64,000 bases of DNA from JAGPCK01 sp964535575 (lineage in GTDB: Bacteria > Bacteroidota > Bacteroidia > UKL13-3), in assembly GCA_964535575.1 (NCBI GenBank), contig CAZHTC010000002.1, forward strand, positions 248,001 through 312,000, written 5' to 3'. The position numbers and the translations under genes were made by a program. This document shows, in pieces, positions 59,781 to 64,000 of this stretch (its first letter is position 1; each line of letters starts with the position of its first letter). Under the pieces are notes generated by a model, which ran no database searches, had not been told where the DNA came from, and worked only from the letters and a program-made list of their open reading frames with translations.

Positions 59781-60539
59781 TTAACGCTTTACCAGAACTT
59801 TTTGGTCAATTAATTCCTGTGCTTTGTCGGGGGCTACTGGTATTTCAGTCCCATCTTTCATCACCACATAACCACCGGCTGATTTAACAAATTCGGTAAC
59901 GAAAGTTGTATTAATAATGTATGATTTGTGGCATCGAAAAAATTTGGTATTGCCATCCAGAGTGTCTTCAAAATTTTTAAGTGTCCTGCTGACAATAAGT
60001 TTCTGTTGATTATCAAATACAATCTCACAATAGGAACTGTCGGCTTTTAAATATATTATATTATTAAGCTCAATGAACTTAATGGAATTTGCAACTGGTA
60101 CAGCAATTTTTTGTGAGTCAGGTTGCATCACTTCTTTTAAATTTCGGAGGTCGTTTTTCCCCTTGCGTGCTATACGTTTAAACCGATCAACTGCATTTTC
60201 GAGTTCTTCGGATGCAATGGGTTTCAGTAGGTAATCAATAGCTGAAAGTTTAAATGCCCGAATGGCATATTGGTTGTAAGCTGTGGTGAAAATAATTGAA
60301 AAGTTAGCTTCTTCTTCGTCAAAAAACTCTAATAATTCCAATCCACTGTGACCGGGCATTTCAATGTCAAGGAAAATTAAATCGGGTTTATGCCTTCTTA
60401 TTGCCTTTACCCCATTCGGTAAATTTTCGCATTCTTCTACTACAGTTATTTCTTTGCAATACTCCGTTAATAGTCCTTTTAAAAGAGACCTGGCCCGGTG
60501 TTCGTCATCTATAATGAGTGCTTTATATTCTTCTTTCAT
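59781..60539 (-). CDS. LytTR-family response regulator
   Basis: This 252-residue protein has a receiver domain with the acidic pair in ALIIDDEHRARS, the phosphoacceptor aspartate in LIFLDIEMPGHSG and the lysine in DYLLKPIAS. The C-terminal LytTR DNA-binding domain follows (FRCHKSYIINTTFVTEF). It starts 1 bp after the stop of the LytS-type kinase gene, so the two form a cognate pair. LytTR proteins bind paired short repeats; the targets are not identified. Confidence 0.95.
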   Translation of the reverse strand: MKEEYKALIIDDEHRARSLLKGLLTEYCKEITVVEECENLPNGVKAIRRHKPDLIFLDIEMPGHSGLELLEFFDEEEANFSIIFTTAYNQYAIRAFKLSAIDYLLKPIASEELENAVDRFKRIARKGKNDLRNLKEVMQPDSQKIAVPVANSIKFIELNNIIYLKADSSYCEIVFDNQQKLIVSRTLKNFEDTLDGNTKFFRCHKSYIINTTFVTEFVKSAGGYVVMKDGTEIPVAPDKAQELIDQKVLVKR

Positions 60540-60540
60540 G

Positions 60541-63441
60541 TTATAAATACGATGATTTTAGTGGTATGGTAATGTTAACTGTCGTTCCGTTAGCCAAGCC
60601 AGATTCGGTATAATTATCAAGATAAACCACCCCAATAGCATTTGCTCTTCCATGGTTTAAAATTTCAAGTCTTTTAAGATTGGCTCCTGTGGCAAACGAA
60701 CTATGCCGGTCTTTCCGTATTTTGTTTAGTTCGTTTGATTGTTTTCTTCCAATTCCATTGTCAGATACAATTATCACCAGTTCATTTGTATGCTGTACAA
60801 AGGAGATGTTTAGTTCTTTATTCCCTTTTTTGTGAAGTAATCCGTGCTTAATTGCATTTTCCACATAGGGTTGAATCATCATTGATGGAATTCTTATCAT
60901 GTCTTTATCTACAGAAGGGTCAATATTAATTGAAAAATTGAAGTCATCTTCAAAGCGGCCTTTTTCGAGTTCCAGATAAAGCAATAATGCTTTAATTTCC
61001 TCTTCCAGCACTACAGTTTCCTTTTCCGACATTTCAAGTATAAGCCGGGTAAGTTTAGAAAATTTGTTCAGGTAAGAAGCTGCCTGTTTTTTGTCGTTGC
61101 TGAAAATATAACTTTGTATGGTATTAAGTGCGTTGTAAAAAAAGTGGGGATTCATTTGCGATTTAATCGCGATGAGCATTGATTGGCCTAAGTTTTTTTC
61201 AAGTTCAATTTTCTCCAACAACAGACCATTTTGTTTTTGTAATGACTTAACCCGCCACTTGTAGTATAAAAAAAGCAACGAGCTTCCAGCAAGAATTGTA
61301 ATTAGTATGAACCAACTTTGTTCCCAATAGGGTTTCGCAATGCTGAAGCTGATAAATTTTTTTTCAATCGGAAAGTTGTTAAGCTTGAATTCAATTTTAT
61401 AATCCCCGGACGGCAATGAAACAAATTTAAGTGAACGGGATTCCGATGGAGTAGTCTGCCATTGACCGCCATTAATGCGGTAGAAACATGTTATACTCTC
61501 ACTGGTAGGAAAGCTTAGAATAGCGTAATTTATGTCTATATTATTTTCGATTGCTTTTAATTGCCCCACTTCGTCTAATGCCTGTAAAACATTATTCACT
61601 GCAAATCGGGTAATAATAAACGGCATTTTTTTTTCAAGCTCATGTATTGGCTTAAAATTGTAGAATACAACTCCTTTGTTGATTGCCAATATTAACACAT
61701 TATTTACTAGCGTGAGATCATTAATTTCTTCACTTCCCACTGAATTTTGTATACGTGACACCCTTTTTTCAGGATCGTTCAGATTAAAGTAATGGATGAA
61801 CCTTTCATTTATCAAAAAAAGGTAATTACCTGATATTTTTATATTTTTTATAGGTTCGGTATTTGTAAATATTTGTTCGGGCTCATTTTTTTCAGTTATT
61901 TCATATAATTTCCCCTGGGTACTTAAAGCAAAAATCCTGTTATTGAATTCCTGTAACTTTAAAACGTAAAAAGTTTTATTTCTTAGGGTTATTTCTTTTA
62001 CTTCAGTGGGTGAAGCAACATAAAGACCCAGATTTGTGGCATAGTATAATTTTTCTTTTTTAGAGGAATAGGCGACTGATTTTCCCCGAACATTGTTGCC
62101 TATTATGATTGAATATTTTCTTTCTTTACCACTCAGATTTTTTTCAAATGGATCATCCCAGGTAGATTTTATCTCACTTATTTCACCTAACTTTAATAGT
62201 CCGCAGTTTCCCGAGGAAGCAAATGCGTAATATTTTTCATCCACCTTTACAATCTCTTTTATAGCCCCTGCACTTCTCCAAATTACGGTTCCTTCTAATG
62301 ATAAAGCTGAAAATTCATTGGATGTAAGGAGTATTTTTTTATTTGATGAATCTATATATAGTTGAAGTATTTCACGGGGAAGGCTGTAGATTGTTTTATA
62401 AGAATTTGTGAGAAAATCTAAGCGGTTAAGTTTACCACTTCTTGTCCCTATATAGAGGTAGCCTTTGTCAGCAAATAGCATATTTGGTTTTTCATCCTTC
62501 ATTTGCACCATTCTTGTAAACAAGTTGGGAACAAACAAAACTCCTTCATTTGTTGTGGAAAACCAATAGTTTCCTCTATTGTCTTTATATGCTTGTGAAA
62601 TATTTTTCTGGCTGAAAAGGGGAGTGTTGTTTGCATTTATCGAACTCCCTTTTTCAGTATAAGCATATACCCCGTTTGCTGTACAAAACCAGTAGTATGT
62701 ACCGCAAAATTCAATTCCCTGAATATACCCTTTAACGTTGGACGTAAATTTAAAGTTTATTTTTTCATCCGTTAGTTGAAAGCAACTTTTTTCCGACTGA
62801 TCTCTGGAAATCAATAATACAGTATTAGTAGATGCACAACCTAATCCAACAGGTACATTTGAGAATGGCGCATCAGATAAATTAATTGAATCTACAGACC
62901 CGTTTTGATCAAACGTATAAATGTACTCTTGCGTCATTACGTAGAATTTGTTTTCAGATTGGCAAGAGGAACTGAATGTTTCCGTATTAATTTTAACTAA
63001 ATTTTTCGGTTTGAGGGTACCTAAATCATAAATTAGAACGCCTTTGGCTTCTAGTACAAAAAGATTTTGGCGAATAATTCCGTACATACTAAATCCAAAG
63101 GGTTTGCTCATAGGGAGTTCATACATGCTGTCGTTTTGGACAAAGTATAGATACCCATCAAAGTTTCTGTACCAAATACGACCATATGTATCTTCTTTTA
63201 TATAACTGCCGGCTTTTGATGTTTGCTGTTCGCAACTGTAGGAAACAAACTCATGACCATCATATCTGCTTAAACCTTCTTTATGTGCAAACCACATAAA
63301 CCCTCTACTGTCCTGAAAACTATTAAATACGGAATTGGATGGAAGACCTTTCGTTTTGTCTATTTGAAGGAAGTACGGGTCTTGAGCCCATACATGCGGC
63401 ATTGTGCAAAGGAGAATGTAATATAAAACTGTTTTTTTCAA
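60541..63441 (-). CDS. Two-component-propeller LytS-type histidine kinase, intact
   Basis: This 966-residue sensor starts at TTG 63441; a stop codon four triplets upstream and a good signal peptide (KKTVLYYILLCTMPHVWAQ) support that choice. Propeller blades (DSRGFMWFAHKEGLSRYDG, DNRGNYWFSTTNEG, KGYLYIGTRSGKL) are followed by a Y_Y_Y-like domain, a transmembrane helix (about 710-733) and a LytS kinase. It keeps MNPHFFYNALNTIQ (His766, CAC at 61144-61146), VENAIKHGL and DNGIGRKQ, so autophosphorylation is expected. Its partner is the LytTR regulator 1 bp downstream. It contrasts with the orphan propeller sensor at 6198-9188. Confidence 0.93.
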   Translation of the reverse strand: MKKTVLYYILLCTMPHVWAQDPYFLQIDKTKGLPSNSVFNSFQDSRGFMWFAHKEGLSRYDGHEFVSYSCEQQTSKAGSYIKEDTYGRIWYRNFDGYLYFVQNDSMYELPMSKPFGFSMYGIIRQNLFVLEAKGVLIYDLGTLKPKNLVKINTETFSSSCQSENKFYVMTQEYIYTFDQNGSVDSINLSDAPFSNVPVGLGCASTNTVLLISRDQSEKSCFQLTDEKINFKFTSNVKGYIQGIEFCGTYYWFCTANGVYAYTEKGSSINANNTPLFSQKNISQAYKDNRGNYWFSTTNEGVLFVPNLFTRMVQMKDEKPNMLFADKGYLYIGTRSGKLNRLDFLTNSYKTIYSLPREILQLYIDSSNKKILLTSNEFSALSLEGTVIWRSAGAIKEIVKVDEKYYAFASSGNCGLLKLGEISEIKSTWDDPFEKNLSGKERKYSIIIGNNVRGKSVAYSSKKEKLYYATNLGLYVASPTEVKEITLRNKTFYVLKLQEFNNRIFALSTQGKLYEITEKNEPEQIFTNTEPIKNIKISGNYLFLINERFIHYFNLNDPEKRVSRIQNSVGSEEINDLTLVNNVLILAINKGVVFYNFKPIHELEKKMPFIITRFAVNNVLQALDEVGQLKAIENNIDINYAILSFPTSESITCFYRINGGQWQTTPSESRSLKFVSLPSGDYKIEFKLNNFPIEKKFISFSIAKPYWEQSWFILITILAGSSLLFLYYKWRVKSLQKQNGLLLEKIELEKNLGQSMLIAIKSQMNPHFFYNALNTIQSYIFSNDKKQAASYLNKFSKLTRLILEMSEKETVVLEEEIKALLLYLELEKGRFEDDFNFSINIDPSVDKDMIRIPSMMIQPYVENAIKHGLLHKKGNKELNISFVQHTNELVIIVSDNGIGRKQSNELNKIRKDRHSSFATGANLKRLEILNHGRANAIGVVYLDNYTESGLANGTTVNITIPLKSSYL

Positions 63442-63458
63442 GGATGCAAATTAAGAAG

Positions 63459-63485
63459 TAACCAGTAAATTACATCTACTGGTTA
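63459..63485. repeat. Inverted repeat between the LytS kinase and the SBBP-like gene
   Basis: TAACCAGTA (63459-63467) is matched exactly by TACTGGTTA (63477-63485) around a 9-nt spacer. It lies 18 bp upstream of the kinase start. There is no T run, so an operator or RNA structure is more likely than a terminator. Confidence 0.5.
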
Positions 63486-63557
63486 GCGAAAACGGGTTTT
63501 GGGTAAGTGAATTTCAACAAAAGGAGTTACAATAACTCTGAAAGGCTTTTCGCTAAC
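63482..63557. repeat. Long-range inverted repeat with an inner hairpin
   Basis: GTTAGCGAAAA (63482-63492) is exactly complementary to TTTTCGCTAAC (63547-63557). Between them GAGTTA-CAA-TAACTC (63524-63538) forms a second perfect hairpin. The outer left arm overlaps the right arm of the repeat at 63459-63485, so the two could form alternative structures. Confidence 0.45.
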
Positions 63558-63615
63558 TTGGATTAGACCCCATTCATAATAGTTAGAAGTTTGTATTCAA
63601 TAAATCACAACAAAC

Positions 63616-64000
63616 ATGAAACAAATTTTCAAATTATTATCCTGTTTAACATTTATGTTTTCAGGTGTTCTCTATGGTCAGAGTACATGGCAATGGGGTA
63701 AGTCCCTAATAGGTACTTATGAAGACAATATTTATGATGTAACCACCGATGCTCAAGGGAATGTTTACGTATGCGGTGCTATCATTGGGGCCGGAACCTT
63801 TGGTGGGCTGCCATTCAACACATCGCAAACTACCGGTTCAACTTATCCATTTGTGGCCAAGTTCAATTCCTCAGGAAGCCTTCTTTGGTCAAAAGTGGGT
63901 ACATTTACAGGAGGGGCCACTATTTATTATGCCTATCCGAGGTCCATTACTGTAGATAAATCCGGGAACGTATATGTAGCCATTACAGGTACCTGTAATC
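63616..64000 (+). CDS. Secreted SBBP/propeller-repeat protein (partial, C-terminus outside window)
   Basis: The frame is open from ATG 63616 to the window end, giving 128 residues. A signal peptide (MKQIFKLLSCLTFMFSGVLY, then GQ) is followed by beta-propeller-like repeats: DNIYDVTTDAQGNVYVCG, AKFNSSGSLLWSKVG and SITVDKSGNVYVAITG. This pattern matches SBBP repeat proteins, many of which end in a T9SS sorting domain, but the C-terminus lies outside the window. Confidence 0.8.
   Translation, partial: MKQIFKLLSCLTFMFSGVLYGQSTWQWGKSLIGTYEDNIYDVTTDAQGNVYVCGAIIGAGTFGGLPFNTSQTTGSTYPFVAKFNSSGSLLWSKVGTFTGGATIYYAYPRSITVDKSGNVYVAITGTCN

Overview
The window reads as chromosomal DNA of a member of the Bacteroidota. 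It carries the core type IX secretion (T9SS) genes in the order porP/sprF-gldK-gldL-gldM-gldN. Genes start without obvious Shine-Dalgarno sequences. Many starts are preceded by the Bacteroidota promoter signature TAnnTTTG, in three cases with a TTG placed exactly 19 bp upstream. One gene has a C-terminal T9SS sorting domain. Several families are largely confined to this phylum (DUF5606, DUF4271, the two-component-propeller LytS kinases). I cannot name the genus. Coding density is high and no intergenic gap exceeds 300 bp. I see no insertion sequences, prophage, CRISPR or rRNA.

Layout. 1-11.6 kb: truncated acyltransferase, Xaa-Pro aminopeptidase, TonB-like protein, Bcp peroxiredoxin overlapping an M23 endopeptidase, FAH-family hydrolase, a tiny lipoprotein-like gene between two hairpins, an orphan propeller histidine kinase without its phosphoacceptor histidine, an M3 oligopeptidase and a DUF5606 protein. 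11.7-20 kb: IcmF-type fused acyl-CoA mutase, a probably frameshifted OmpA-like protein, small enzymes, and a unit made of a T9SS cargo protein, a membrane protein split by an in-frame TAG and a winged-helix regulator, preceded by a 35-bp palindrome abutting a promoter. 20-31.7 kb: TcdA, a sugar epimerase/EamA operon, a class III aminotransferase, a flippase, an ECF sigma/anti-sigma/Spy-like operon, and a crcB-rsgA-dtd-mazG run. 31.7-41.4 kb: a compact Maf/Ldh2/prohibitin/LutA-like/MFS operon (transcribed in the reverse order), an SGNH-like protein, and tig-clpP-clpX. 41.3-45.5 kb: tRNA-Leu, the RelA/SpoT enzyme, a Fur regulator and purA. 45.6-55 kb: the T9SS core with hemD, DUF4271 and a BamA-like protein upstream. 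55-64 kb: hemW, an AsmA-like protein, tRNA-Val, msrA, an intact LytTR/LytS two-component pair, and the start of a secreted repeat protein.

How parts fit together. GldL/GldM form the inner-membrane motor, GldK/GldN the periplasmic ring, and PorP/SprF an outer-membrane partner of the T9SS. They export proteins such as the sorting-domain protein at 19-20 kb. Trigger factor, ClpP and ClpX are consecutive genes of cytosolic protein folding and turnover. The observations most worth a second look are the two perfect DnaA boxes 21 bp apart upstream of gldK, the pseudokinase-like sensor, the palindrome/promoter/regulator unit and its amber-split membrane gene. Most of the window is ordinary housekeeping. 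I did not find a clearly new multi-gene system.
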